Below are positions 47,788-56,910 of a stretch of DNA of 64,000 bases, piece by piece. Made by a program: the position numbers and the translations under genes. Every line of letters starts with the position of its first letter. Within the stretch, counting starts at the first letter, position 1. This stretch comes from JADCRZ01 sp041751095 (GTDB taxonomy: Bacteria; Bacteroidota; Bacteroidia; Chitinophagales; Chitinophagaceae). The notes under the pieces are model-generated. The model was not told the DNA's origin. It was given only the letters and a program-made list of their open reading frames with translations, and searched no databases. Location: assembly GCA_041751095.1 (NCBI GenBank), contig JBGSYC010000005.1:1-64000 (forward strand), given 5' to 3'.

Positions 47788-48537
47788 ATGCCGCCTATAG
47801 GTGATTTGTTCATAAGTCTGGATTCGGTTGAAAGCACCAACAACTATGCCATGGCACAGGTTCATGCTGGAATGACGAATCACGGAGCGACATATTTTAC
47901 GTCTCATCAAACAGCCGGAAAAGGGCAGCGGGGCAAATCATGGAATACGAAGGCAGGTGAAAGTTTAGCAATCAGCATCGTTATTGTGCCGGAGCCCCTG
48001 CTATTGTCAGACCTGTTTCTGCTTAGTGCGGCCTTTACGCTGGGTTGTTATGATTTAGTTAATCATAATACCACGGCGGGCTGTAGCATAAAATGGCCAA
48101 ATGATATTTATATCAATGACAGAAAGGCAGGGGGAGTTTTGATTGAAAATCTTATACATGGATATGAATGGCAGTACGCTATTGCGGGATTTGGGCTGAA
48201 TGTAAACCAAACACAATTTCCCGGGACTTTACCAAACCCTGTTTCATTGAAGCAGGCGGAAGGAAAAGACTACGATATACCTTCACTGGCAAAATCCTTT
48301 TGTAAGTTTATCGAGGCAAGATTAATTCAGTTAAAGAACCGGGGTGATGATCGGATTCTCGCGGAGTATAATGCAGTGCTTTACAAACGCAATGCAGTCG
48401 TAAAATTAAGGCACAGGAATATCGTATTTGAAACAATGATCAAAGGCGTAACGAGGCAGGGCTCACTGGTCACGCAAAACTTTATCGAGCAGCACTTCAA
48501 TTGGGGCGAGATAGAATGGGTGATGCGAGGGCTTTAG
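47788..48537 (+). CDS. birA: Biotin-acetyl-CoA-carboxylase ligase (monofunctional BirA)
   Basis: This 249-residue protein lacks the N-terminal DNA-binding domain of E. coli BirA, so it is a ligase only. The catalytic core is clear: ESTNNYAMAQV, the biotinyl-AMP loop HQTAGKGQRGKSWNT, IKWPNDIYINDRKAGGVLIE, and a C-terminal SH3-like segment. It attaches biotin to the carrier domain of acetyl-CoA carboxylase and related enzymes. It is divergent from rsfS. Confidence 0.95.
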   Translation: MPPIGDLFISLDSVESTNNYAMAQVHAGMTNHGATYFTSHQTAGKGQRGKSWNTKAGESLAISIVIVPEPLLLSDLFLLSAAFTLGCYDLVNHNTTAGCSIKWPNDIYINDRKAGGVLIENLIHGYEWQYAIAGFGLNVNQTQFPGTLPNPVSLKQAEGKDYDIPSLAKSFCKFIEARLIQLKNRGDDRILAEYNAVLYKRNAVVKLRHRNIVFETMIKGVTRQGSLVTQNFIEQHFNWGEIEWVMRGL

Positions 48538-48578
48538 TTTGTTAGCCGGTGTAGCGTAAGCGTACATCCCAAAACAAA

Positions 48579-48896
48579 TCACATTATGATGATTCCATTG
48601 CAGATGTTATCATTATTCTCCGCTTTCCGCGCCTCTGATTCATATTTGTTGTTGTAATAGCCGGTACGCAACCATTCCCATAAATACATGAAAATAAATG
48701 CCAAAAAACCGTACCGTTGAAATTGTTTCACATGCGCAATCTCATGCCTTAGCCACCGGGTATTTTTGATAAACTCTTGTTTGCGCGCACGATGCAGGTG
48801 GATCGTTCTTCCAATTACAATGGCCACATCAGGTACACCTAACTTCCAGGCAGCAAGCCTGGCTATAAATGAATTTTCTCTAACATAACATTTCAC
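48579..48896 (-). CDS. Small DUF4157-like protein with HEIAH motif
   Basis: This 105-residue protein, beginning at a GTG, contains an HExxH zinc motif (His51-Glu52-x2-His55, RHEIAHVKQFQRYG) followed by a hydrophobic segment (about 64-76). It resembles short stand-alone versions of the DUF4157 putative metallopeptidase domain, which are frequent in this phylum. The third zinc ligand is not obvious. It is convergent with birA and divergent from a small hydrophilic protein gene. Protease activity is not established. Confidence 0.78.
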   Translation of the reverse strand: MKCYVRENSFIARLAAWKLGVPDVAIVIGRTIHLHRARKQEFIKNTRWLRHEIAHVKQFQRYGFLAFIFMYLWEWLRTGYYNNKYESEARKAENNDNICNGIIIM

Positions 48897-48902
48897 CCTT
48901 CG

Positions 48903-48910
48903 TATATTTG
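48903..48910 (+). promoter_or_regulatory. Possible -7 box (TATATTTG) of the 75-aa protein gene
   Basis: TATATTTG matches TAnnTTTG and lies 52 nt before the start of the small hydrophilic protein gene. No TTG occurs at -33, so this is weak support. Confidence 0.35.
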
Positions 48911-48962
48911 ACCGGGTTGAGGTGCCAATTCTCCCTATTCAATTAACTTCAAACATAAAATT

Positions 48963-49190
48963 ATGAAAAAGCCCGGCCAAAAGAGTGATAACACCGATCA
49001 GAGCAATATAGGCTATGAAAATACAACTGAACGCAATGACCAGGATGAAAAGCCAAATGACCGTTTAGAAACCACTGATACGGGACATCATGAAGGTCCA
49101 GTGGAAAACAAAGACGATTCAGCAGGGCTAAGGTCAGAATCCGGAAAGAAATCAAAAGGCGGTGAATCCGGAAACCTGGAACAAGGATGA
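48963..49190 (+). CDS. Small hydrophilic, probably disordered protein
   Basis: This 75-residue protein is made almost entirely of charged and polar residues (Asp, Glu, Lys, Asn, Gly, Ser) with no hydrophobic core, membrane segment or signal peptide. Such proteins are common, poorly conserved and sometimes linked to stress in this group. The ATG follows an AT-rich leader and a TAnnTTTG box. I do not recognise a family, and a non-coding reading is possible. Confidence 0.55.
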   Translation: MKKPGQKSDNTDQSNIGYENTTERNDQDEKPNDRLETTDTGHHEGPVENKDDSAGLRSESGKKSKGGESGNLEQG

Positions 49191-49313
49191 AAGGACAATG
49201 GAAGCTGTTTCCAAATTTTCAGGCTGCAAGGTGTACTTTGCCTGATAACAGAAGTATGTTTTGCATGAATCAAATGGCTCCGGCAACGGAAAAAATGAGT
49301 GTATTCAAACAAC

Positions 49314-49793
49314 TTACATCTTAGCAGCGATCAGTTGCCACGCCTTAAGTATATCCTCAGCATGTTGCCTGCTCCGCGGCTTTAAAAAAATCTTACGGAT
49401 AATGCCTTTCTGGTCAATTATAAATGTAGTTCGGTGCAAACCCATAAACCTCCTGCCGTATAACAGTTTTTCGCCCCATACGCCATATTTATCAATGATC
49501 TTGTGGTTTGGGTCTGCGATTAATGTAAACGGCAAGCCATACTTCACCTCGAACTTGTGGTGGCTTTCTGCCTCATCAGGGCTGACACCCAGCACTACAA
49601 ACCCGCTTTCTTGCAGCAGTGCGTAATTATCCCGCAGGTTACAAGCCTGCACCGTGCAGGTAGGCGTGTCACTTTCGGGATAGAAATATAAAACCACGAT
49701 CTGGCCCCTGTAGTCTTTCAGTGAAACCATGTTACCACTCTGGTCAAATCCTGAAAAGGCAGGGGCCTTCCGGCCTTCAATCAAGTGAGTCAT
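49314..49793 (-). CDS. bcp: Thioredoxin-dependent peroxiredoxin (BCP/PrxQ)
   Basis: This 159-residue thioredoxin-fold peroxidase has the active site YPESDTPTCTVQACNLRD, with peroxidatic Cys46 and a resolving Cys51 five residues later, the atypical 2-Cys layout of BCP proteins. FIIDQKGIIRKIF marks the C-terminal strand. It reduces hydroperoxides in the cytoplasm using thioredoxin. It is divergent from the DUF3109 gene (81-nt gap). Confidence 0.94.
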   Translation of the reverse strand: MTHLIEGRKAPAFSGFDQSGNMVSLKDYRGQIVVLYFYPESDTPTCTVQACNLRDNYALLQESGFVVLGVSPDEAESHHKFEVKYGLPFTLIADPNHKIIDKYGVWGEKLLYGRRFMGLHRTTFIIDQKGIIRKIFLKPRSRQHAEDILKAWQLIAAKM

Positions 49794-49873
49794 ATAAACT
49801 TATATAGCTTTACGATGCCATACGCCAAAGTTCGCCTACTTTTTTGAATGTTTATTAGTCGTAAAATCGCCAT

Positions 49874-50512
49874 GTGAAGAGGGAAAACTTGAGTAACTTC
49901 GATAAAAAAAGTTTGATAGCAATAGATAAGATTCTGGTAAGTGACGAGGTGGTGGAAGAACAGTTTGTTTGTGACCTGAACAAATGCAAAGGCGGGTGTT
50001 GTGAGGATGGTGATGCCGGAGCTCCGCTGGAAAAAGATGAGTTAGAGCAGTTGAATAATATCTACGAACTGGTGAGACCTTACCTTACCGCCGAAGGAAT
50101 TGCCGAAATTGAAAGACAGGGTAAGTATGTATACGACCAGGAGTTCGGCTGGGTAACCCCAACCATTGGCGGTAAAATGTGTGTATACGGCTCGCGTGAT
50201 GACGGGGGAATAATTAAATGCTGTATCGAACAGGCTTATAATGACGGGCTTACCGGTTGGAAGAAACCGATAAGCTGCCATTTGTTTCCAATAAAAATAA
50301 CGAAGAACAAACGCGGAGAAAAGGTAAATTACGAACCGAGGGAAACGCTTTGCGGTGCTGCCTGTGTATTGGGAAAAAAATTAAAGGTGCCCGTATATAA
50401 GTTCCTTAAAGAGCCCCTGATTCGTAAGTACGGGGAGGATTTTTACAACGTTTTGGAAAAAGTGGCTAATGATTATTATACGGGGAAAAAAGCTTCTAAC
50501 TATACCCCCTGA
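49874..50512 (+). CDS. DUF3109 family cysteine-rich protein
   Basis: This 212-residue cytosolic protein has clustered cysteines: CDLNKCKGGCCEDGDAGAPL near the start, then KCCIEQAYNDGL, SCHLFPI and LCGAACVLGK. This is the DUF3109 pattern and suggests a bound metal or iron-sulfur cluster. The GTG at 49874 is the first start in frame, but a TTG at 49913 would give the N-terminus IAIDKILVSDE seen in most relatives, so the true start may be 39 nt later. Function unknown. Confidence 0.85.
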   Translation: MKRENLSNFDKKSLIAIDKILVSDEVVEEQFVCDLNKCKGGCCEDGDAGAPLEKDELEQLNNIYELVRPYLTAEGIAEIERQGKYVYDQEFGWVTPTIGGKMCVYGSRDDGGIIKCCIEQAYNDGLTGWKKPISCHLFPIKITKNKRGEKVNYEPRETLCGAACVLGKKLKVPVYKFLKEPLIRKYGEDFYNVLEKVANDYYTGKKASNYTP

Positions 50513-50540
50513 CCTGCTGTTCCTTTTAAAGGAAGAAGCG

Positions 50541-51548
50541 CTATTGAATGTCCGCCTTTAAAATACTCATATTATTGTCTTCAGCGATAACTGCATTAGT
50601 AAGCACGCCCAGTCCGTCTATTTCCAGTTCTACACGGTCGCCAGTAACGAGCCATCTTTCTGCCCTCAAAGAATCTTCTGCGGAATCGCTTTGATTTAAT
50701 TCCAGGAAGCAACCGGCGTTTACACCTCCGCTTCCAATTATATCCCCCGGATAAATATCCGCTCCGTAAGCACAGCGCTCGATAATCTCTGAAAAAGTCC
50801 AGTTCATAACAGCCATACTGCCTTCGCTTACCTTTACTCCATTTACCCGGCACATCATGTTAAGATTGTATTTATGACCTGTATGACCCGGCCCCGCTGA
50901 AACCCTCAGTGGTTCAAGCTCATCCGGCGTAACAAGCCAGGGCCCAAGACATGTGGCAAAATCTTTTCCTTTAGCCGCATAAGGGTTTAGGTACATTCCT
51001 TCCATCTGTGATTGCCTTGCGATAAAACTGTTCATGATCATGTAGCCACCAATATATTCGTGCGCCTCTGCAGCTACGATGTTTCTGCCGTGCTTACAAA
51101 TAACGATGGCAAGTGCAGGCTGAAAATCCAGTTTTTGCAGGTGATCCGGCATACATGGCACGGCTCCCTGTCCCTGTATGCTATGGTGATTGGCAAAAGA
51201 GAAAACAGGTATCTGATCAAAAGCGGCAATCGTTTCCGCCTGATCATTCCTCATTGTCGCAACGGTATGTTGCCGGAATGCGTATGCCTCCCTCAAAGAC
51301 GCTGGCTGGGTGACCGGCGACAATAAGGAAGCGTCTTCAAAAGCAATGCCCTTGCTGCGTGAAACTTTTCCCTGTAAAATAGATTCATTCAGGGCCTGTG
51401 CCAGGGGAAAATAATCATCCCAGTAGTTTAGCATCATGCTCATTGTTGATGGAAGCTCAGGATGAACATCATCAGTATTATACAAAAAATCATTTACAAG
51501 CATTGCTAATTGTTCATGTTCTTCGTTTAGATACGACACCAGTTTCAT
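50541..51548 (-). CDS. Fumarylacetoacetate hydrolase family protein
   Basis: This 335-residue protein fits the FAH superfamily in its longer form. The catalytic domain runs from about residue 85, with AYAFRQH, PALAIVICKHGRNI, GYMIMNSFIARQ, TCLGPWLVTPDEL and GDIIGSGGVNAGCFLE. The acidic metal ligands characteristic of FAH are plausible but not all unambiguous. Members cleave or isomerise beta-keto acids, for example in tyrosine or homoprotocatechuate breakdown. No catabolic neighbours are present, so the substrate cannot be given. Confidence 0.85.
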   Translation of the reverse strand: MKLVSYLNEEHEQLAMLVNDFLYNTDDVHPELPSTMSMMLNYWDDYFPLAQALNESILQGKVSRSKGIAFEDASLLSPVTQPASLREAYAFRQHTVATMRNDQAETIAAFDQIPVFSFANHHSIQGQGAVPCMPDHLQKLDFQPALAIVICKHGRNIVAAEAHEYIGGYMIMNSFIARQSQMEGMYLNPYAAKGKDFATCLGPWLVTPDELEPLRVSAGPGHTGHKYNLNMMCRVNGVKVSEGSMAVMNWTFSEIIERCAYGADIYPGDIIGSGGVNAGCFLELNQSDSAEDSLRAERWLVTGDRVELEIDGLGVLTNAVIAEDNNMSILKADIQ

Positions 51549-51806
51549 TTGTAGTGATTTAATGATTTATCATGCTTACGCATTCGAGGGTGAGATAGTT
51601 ATCGTTGTAAATATAGAGGTACGAAGGCAGAAATCGCCGATGGGCTTTAATAAGCATTCAGCAGCTATTTAGGTATGATGTGGTTCTATCGTCCATACTC
51701 CTCCCTTGCACCCCCGTGCTTTTAGCTCGTACTTCCTGCCGCTAACTTTCTTTCCCTGTTTATCCCAAATGGGTTAAATTAAGAATTACAAAGCCTCATT
51801 TAATTT

Positions 51807-53616
51807 ATGAAAAAGCTAATGCAGATAGTTCCCGTTGTGGTTGTTTTTATAGCGGCCGTTTTTTACAGACACAAAAAGGCCGAGCCAACAGGCTGGATCC
51901 GGATTAATTTAATGGGGTATAAACCGTCAGGCATCAAGGCCGGCGTGTGGTGCAGTAAGGAAAATAGAGATATATCCACCTTTCAGGTAATAAATGCTTC
52001 AACTGGTAAGGTTGAAGTTGAGATAATAGCGGGCAAAATGTTTGGAATGTTTGGGCCATTCTCTCAATCATGCAGGCTTGATTTTACTGCCTTTACAAAA
52101 CCGGGAAGGTATTTTATCAAGGTTAATGATACCCATTCCCCCGTCTTTACAATTGATGATAACGTGTATAACGGCACTGCTGATTTCTGCCTGAAATATA
52201 TGAGACAACAACGCAGCGGCTTCAATCCGTTTTTAAAAGATTCCTGCCATACCGATGATGGCTATACCATGTATGGGCCTATGCCAGACAGCACTCACAT
52301 CGATGTAAGCGGTGGCTGGCATGATGCAACGGATTATCTTCAATACTCAACGACGTCTGCAAATGCAACGTGGCATCTGCTCGCTTCGTATCGCGATTTC
52401 CCCAATGTTTTTTCGGATAAGCAACTGGCAAACGGATTAGAAGGCAGCAATGGCACAGCAGACGTGATTGATGAAGCCAAATGGGGTTTAGACTGGCTGT
52501 TAAAAATGCACCCCCGGAAAGACTGGTTGTTTAACCAGTTGGCAGACGACAGGGATCATGTCGGCCTCCGTTTACCGAATAAAGATTCCGCATCTTATGG
52601 TAAAGGCTTCGAGCGACCGGTCTATTTCTGTACAGGCCAACCCCAGGGCCTTGGCAAATATCAAAATAAATCTACGGGTACTGCATCAGTTGCAGGGAAG
52701 TTTAGCAGTGCCTTTGCTTTAGGAAGCCAACAGTTCAAAGTAAGTAGCCCTTCGTATGCCTTATTGTTAAGTCAAAAGGCCTTTTCTGCATATGAATTCG
52801 GCATGAAAAAGCCAGGGAACAGCCAGACAGCGTGCTACCGTGAGCCATACTTTTATGAAGAAGACAATTGGGTGGACGACATGGGAACTGGCCGCAGCGG
52901 AAATATTCGGTTTTACGAAGGATTCAAAATTTAGCACTGCGGCTTTCAAATTTGCATCTATGGAAAAAGTTACACCATGGTTGGGCAGCGATACCGCAAA
53001 ACATTATCAATGGTACCCCTTTATTAACGCGGGCCACTACGAACTGGCTAAAGAAATTGAAGGAAAAAAGAAAAAGGAACTCATCAGGTTTTATAAGGAT
53101 GGCATTGAAAGAGTATGGATAAAAGCCCGGTCTAATGCATTTTACCGCGGTGTTCCTTTTATATGGTGCAGCAATAATCTTAATACATCATTTGCCATAC
53201 AATGCTATTGGTATCGCATGTTAAGCGGAGACAGCAAATACGTTGAGCTTGAACAGGCTTGCTTTGACTGGCTCTTCGGATGTAATCCCTGGGGAACAAG
53301 CATGGTGGTTGGCCTCCCTGAAAATAGTGATTACCCGGATGACCCCCATTCTTCTTTAAATTATCTTTATGGATACCAGACTCTGGGAGGATTGGTTGAC
53401 GGCCCGGTATATGGATCTATATATAACAAACAACGGGGCATAAGGCTTTTGCATGATGACAAATATGCCCCTTTTCAAAGTGACTATATGGTTTATCATG
53501 ACGATGCGGGAGATTATGTTACCAATGAGCCCACTATGGATGGAACTGCCTCACTTGTATACTTACTGGCAGCTAAAGAATTTGATACATTGCCTTTCCT
53601 GAAAAAAAAGCACTGA
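51807..53616 (+). pseudogene. Glycoside hydrolase family 9, frameshifted
   Basis: Two overlapping frames together encode a GH9 enzyme of about 602 residues: a hydrophobic signal anchor (residues 4-20), an Ig-like CelD-N domain (about 28-118), and the (alpha/alpha)6 catalytic domain. The first frame carries the catalytic aspartates in GGWHDATDY (Asp173, Asp176). The second frame carries the acid in TNEPTMDGTA. The break is at GGG 52883-52885: removing one G joins VDDM to ELAAAEIFGF, the usual GH9 sequence. The rest is intact, so this is a recent mutation or a base-calling error. Without repair the protein stops after 375 residues and lacks the catalytic Glu. Confidence 0.88.
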
Positions 53617-53832
53617 TCAAATGATGTGTCTGAAATAAACACAGGCTTACCTGTAGCAAAAACACCGTATCGGGAAGGTCTTACTGAAATTGCCAGGCAA
53701 TGCTTAAGACATCCCAAACTTTATTGTATTTAAAACACAACGGTTACTTCTTTGTTATACTTAACCGCCTGCTCGACTAAGATAACCACACAGGTTAATT
53801 ATAGAGGCAGGTATGTTACAATATAAATTGAG

Positions 53833-53840
53833 TAAATTTG
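53833..53840 (+). promoter_or_regulatory. Possible -7 box (TAAATTTG) of the sterol-desaturase gene
   Basis: TAAATTTG matches TAnnTTTG and lies 20 nt before the ATG at 53861. Transcription starting past it would exclude the upstream ATG at 53813, so it supports the later start. No TTG is found at -33. Confidence 0.35.
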
Positions 53841-53860
53841 CACAGGCTAAACAGACACCG

Positions 53861-54517
53861 ATGAAATTTGAAAAAATACATAATAAGGGGCAGGCAAGGT
53901 TATTTGAAAGCCAATATATGGAAATGATGACCAAAACGCATCCCCTTGTTATTTGGGGAATGTACCTGCCTGTGATTTTATTTATGCTCTACCGCAGCTA
54001 TAGTCACGATGCATTTTCTGTGGTCTATATTGGCGTCATATTTTTTGCAGGGATGCTTTTCTGGACTTTTTTTGAATACCTCATGCACCGGTTTGCGTTC
54101 CACTTTATGGCAGACAGTCCGAAAATCCAGCGCTTTATATACGTATTACATGGAAATCATCACCAATATCCACGGGATAAGGAACGCCTTTTTATGCCTC
54201 CGGTACCAAGCCTCATCATAGCGTCTTTGATTTTTTCATTGCTGTACCTGATTATGGAAAACCATGTATTTATGTTCTTTCCGGGCTTTATTTTGGGATA
54301 CCTGATATATGGCACAATGCATTTCGCTATTCATGCCTGGAACCCTCCTTACAAATGGATGAAACCACTCTGGAGAAACCACCACCTTCATCACTACAAA
54401 AATGAACACCAGGGTTTTGGAGTAAGTACTACCTTATGGGACAGGGTGTTTGGAACGATGTTCGATCTTAAAAAGGAAAAAGAAGATAAGGAGAAGGTGA
54501 AAGAACTTATGTATTGA
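53861..54517 (+). CDS. Sterol desaturase/fatty-acid hydroxylase family protein
   Basis: From the ATG at 53861 this protein has 218 residues; an ATG 48 nt upstream is less likely given a promoter-like box between them. Three to four membrane helices enclose the di-iron histidine motifs of the superfamily: EYLMHRFAFH, HGNHHQYPRD, HFAIHAW and RNHHLHHYKNEHQGFG. It should hydroxylate or desaturate a lipid in the inner membrane. CrtZ (27968-28471) belongs to the same superfamily but is not closely similar. The substrate is unknown; a 2-hydroxy fatty acid or sphingolipid role is possible in this phylum. Confidence 0.88.
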   Translation: MKFEKIHNKGQARLFESQYMEMMTKTHPLVIWGMYLPVILFMLYRSYSHDAFSVVYIGVIFFAGMLFWTFFEYLMHRFAFHFMADSPKIQRFIYVLHGNHHQYPRDKERLFMPPVPSLIIASLIFSLLYLIMENHVFMFFPGFILGYLIYGTMHFAIHAWNPPYKWMKPLWRNHHLHHYKNEHQGFGVSTTLWDRVFGTMFDLKKEKEDKEKVKELMY

Positions 54518-54537
54518 TGATTCTTTAGCCAGTGATG

Positions 54538-54870
54538 TTACCATTTGTCGTGGTCACTTATGCCCGCATCGTTTTTACCATATTGCTTCCTGCTTATTAT
54601 TTTTTGCAGTTGCCTTTCCACGAGCATGTTTCCGATGATTTCGCCCGCGTCGGTACAGCGGTATTCTCTCAGAAGTTGTTTTAGTTTTGCTTCGCTCACA
54701 TCTATCCGGTATAAGATGCCTGCAAGCTTGTTGAAATCACTGTTGATCAGTTCATTTATCCTTTCAGCTAACAATTTACGCCATGATTGTTCACTGTCAC
54801 CCGTACCTGAAAACTCCAACTCGCTTTCAAGCGCTTTTCGTATTAGCGAAATGTTATCGGGAAGGCTCAT
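54538..54870 (-). CDS. Conserved hypothetical protein
   Basis: This 110-residue protein is predicted largely alpha-helical, with an acidic N-terminus (ALESELEFSG), DFNKLAGILYRIDVSEAKLKQLL in the middle and a basic C-terminus. No signal peptide or membrane segment. I do not recognise a family. It is 30 nt downstream of the TIGR02757 gene on the same strand, so the two are probably co-transcribed. Confidence 0.72.
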   Translation of the reverse strand: MSLPDNISLIRKALESELEFSGTGDSEQSWRKLLAERINELINSDFNKLAGILYRIDVSEAKLKQLLREYRCTDAGEIIGNMLVERQLQKIISRKQYGKNDAGISDHDKW

Positions 54871-54900
54871 AAACTGCTATTCAAATTTAACCAACCGCGG

Positions 54901-55677
54901 TTAAAATTTCTCTAACACGCCCAGACCAAATAAGGCAAAATCATATTTTACCGGATCGCGTTTGTCCATCCTCCGTAAATTAGCGGTGAGCTCCAATGCT
55001 GCATTCCAGTCTACCTGGGTACGCTGTAAAAGGTTAAAGCGTTTGGCAACTCTGGCGACATGCACATCCACAGGACAAATCAATTGGGAAGGAGAGACAT
55101 CGTTCCAAATTCCAAAGTCAACGCCTTTATCATCTTTTCGTACCATCCATCTAAGGTACATATTTAGTCGCTTGCACGTAGAATGCTTACCCGGAGAGGC
55201 GATATGTTTATGCGTGCGGGGCGGGGCGTGTTCCAGCGAAAAAAAATACTGGTAGAACCCGTTCAGGGCATTCTCTGTTGTTGTATCGCACGTCTTCATC
55301 GTTTGGGTGAAGGCCGGTTCAAGAGAAGAATGGCTTAGGTAATGAAACTGTAAAAACGCCATAAAATATAATATATCAGTCGGCGTAAAGGTCCGGTGCC
55401 GGAAACCCAGCAATGGTTTCAGATCTGCCGGTTTATGGTTGCGTATAAAATCATAAGGGGAATTATCCATCAGTAACAGTAATTCTCTCGCTTTATTGAT
55501 TATTGTTGTACGGTTTCCCCAGGCAAAAATGGAGGCAAAAAAGCCCGCAATTTCTATATCTTGTTTAACTGTAAATAAATGTGGAATGCATATCGGATCA
55601 TCCTTTACAAAAAACGGCTGATTATATTGTTCCACTTTTGTATTCAGGAACTCATTCAATTTTTTATAATCTTCCAT
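54901..55677 (-). CDS. TIGR02757 family protein (DUF2400)
   Basis: This 258-residue protein has the family pattern: DPICIPHLF, EIAGFFASIFAWGNRTTIINKA, DFIRNH, FRHRTFTPTDI, LRWMVRKDD and CPVDVHVARVAKRF, ending in PVKYDFALFGLGVLE. The arrangement resembles a helix-hairpin-helix DNA glycosylase-like fold, but function is not established. Its ATG is 13 nt from a perfect 28-bp palindrome. Confidence 0.9.
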   Translation of the reverse strand: MEDYKKLNEFLNTKVEQYNQPFFVKDDPICIPHLFTVKQDIEIAGFFASIFAWGNRTTIINKARELLLLMDNSPYDFIRNHKPADLKPLLGFRHRTFTPTDILYFMAFLQFHYLSHSSLEPAFTQTMKTCDTTTENALNGFYQYFFSLEHAPPRTHKHIASPGKHSTCKRLNMYLRWMVRKDDKGVDFGIWNDVSPSQLICPVDVHVARVAKRFNLLQRTQVDWNAALELTANLRRMDKRDPVKYDFALFGLGVLEKF

Positions 55678-55689
55678 GGAAAGGTAGCC

Positions 55690-55717
55690 GTAAAGACGCC
55701 ATGCATGGCGTCTTTAC
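55690..55717. repeat. Perfect 28-bp palindrome
   Basis: GTAAAGACGCCATG is followed directly by its exact reverse complement CATGGCGTCTTTAC, with no spacer. It lies between the metB stop (55771) and the TIGR02757 start (55677). It could extrude a cruciform or form a strong RNA hairpin in the leader of the TIGR02757 transcript. No T-run follows, so it is not a classical terminator. Similar GTAnAGACGC palindromes are, as I recall, dispersed repeats in Bacteroidota and cyanobacteria. Confidence 0.9.
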
Positions 55718-55770
55718 AAACGCACGGTTACAACAATTTCATTAAACAATCTTATCTTACCGGAGAAATG

Positions 55771-56910
55771 CTAACCAATAGCCTGGTTCAGATCATTGAT
55801 CAGATCCTCGGCATCCTCCAATCCAACGCTAAGCCTCACCAGCGAATCTGTTAACCCGTTCTTTATTCTTTCTTCCCTTGGTATTGACGCATGGGTCATT
55901 GATGCCGGGTGGTTGATCAGTGATTCAACTCCCCCGAGGCTTTCTGCAAGAGCAAAAACCTTTGTGGCAGATAATAGCTTCATAACTGCCTCTGTGCTTT
56001 CATCCTTTAAAGTAAAACTCATCATACCGCCAAAGTCCCGCATTTGCTTTCTTGCTATGGCATAACCCTGGTGGTCTTCAAATCCACACCAGTAAACACG
56101 AGAGACCCCGGGGTGATTGCGAAGCCAGTGGGCTACAAGGGCACCGTTGATACAATGTTGCTTCATTCGCACATGCAGGGTTTTGATGCCTCTCAATACC
56201 AGGAAGCAATCCATGGGTCCGGGAACGGCACCGCAGCTTTTTTGCAGGAAGTATAACTTTTCCCTTAGCTCAGGATCATTCACGACAAGGCACCCTTGTA
56301 TTACATCACTATGTCCGCCCAAATACTTGGTGGCCGAATGCATCACGATATGGGCTCCAAGATCAAGAGGGTTTTGTAAATATGGGGAGGCAAATGTGTT
56401 GTCAACACATACCATAATGTTTCGCTCCCGCACGAGAGCGGTAATGGCTGCAATGTCAACTATGTTCATTAACGGGTTTGTTGGTGTTTCAAGCCATATC
56501 AGCCTGGTGTTTTCATTTAGCAATGATCTTACATCTTCACTGTCGTGCATATTTACGTAATGAAACCTGATTCCATATTTTTCGAATACGCGGGTGAACA
56601 GGCGGTATGTGCCACCATACATATCATTGGAGGCAATTACCTCGTCACCCGGCGATAGTAATTTGATAACGGCATCGGTTGCAGCAACACCGCTGCTGAA
56701 AGCGAGGCCATACTGCCCGTTTTCAATTACCGCAAATGCTTCTTCAAGCGCTTTCCGCGTAGGATTCTGCGACCTGGCGTATTCAAAACCTTTATGCCTG
56801 CCGGGGGCCTCCTGTACATAGGTGGATGTTTGAAAAATAGGCGTCATTATAGCCCCGGTTCCCGGATCAGGGGTGGCTCCTGCATGGATGTATCTGGTGG
56901 CTGTTTTCAT
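55771..56910 (-). CDS. metB: Trans-sulfuration PLP enzyme (cystathionine gamma-synthase/lyase type)
   Basis: This 379-residue Cys/Met-metabolism enzyme starts at the ATG 56910 (TRYIHAG); an upstream ATG adds nine unconserved residues. It shows PIFQTSTYVQ, YARSQNPTRKALE, the PLP region SSGVAATDA, TPTNPLMNIVDI, and the Schiff-base lysine in HSATKYLGGHSD. C-terminal SLGGVESLINHPASMTHASI is typical of the gamma-synthase/gamma-lyase branch. Sequence does not separate cystathionine synthase from lyase with certainty. The gene is alone, with no other methionine genes nearby. Confidence 0.9.
   Translation of the reverse strand: MKTATRYIHAGATPDPGTGAIMTPIFQTSTYVQEAPGRHKGFEYARSQNPTRKALEEAFAVIENGQYGLAFSSGVAATDAVIKLLSPGDEVIASNDMYGGTYRLFTRVFEKYGIRFHYVNMHDSEDVRSLLNENTRLIWLETPTNPLMNIVDIAAITALVRERNIMVCVDNTFASPYLQNPLDLGAHIVMHSATKYLGGHSDVIQGCLVVNDPELREKLYFLQKSCGAVPGPMDCFLVLRGIKTLHVRMKQHCINGALVAHWLRNHPGVSRVYWCGFEDHQGYAIARKQMRDFGGMMSFTLKDESTEAVMKLLSATKVFALAESLGGVESLINHPASMTHASIPREERIKNGLTDSLVRLSVGLEDAEDLINDLNQAIG

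Noticed and set aside
50520..50534. Palindrome TTCCTTTTAAAGGAA between the convergent DUF3109 and FAH-family genes
   Set aside because: It is short, AT-rich in the middle and lacks a T-run, so terminator function is not supported.
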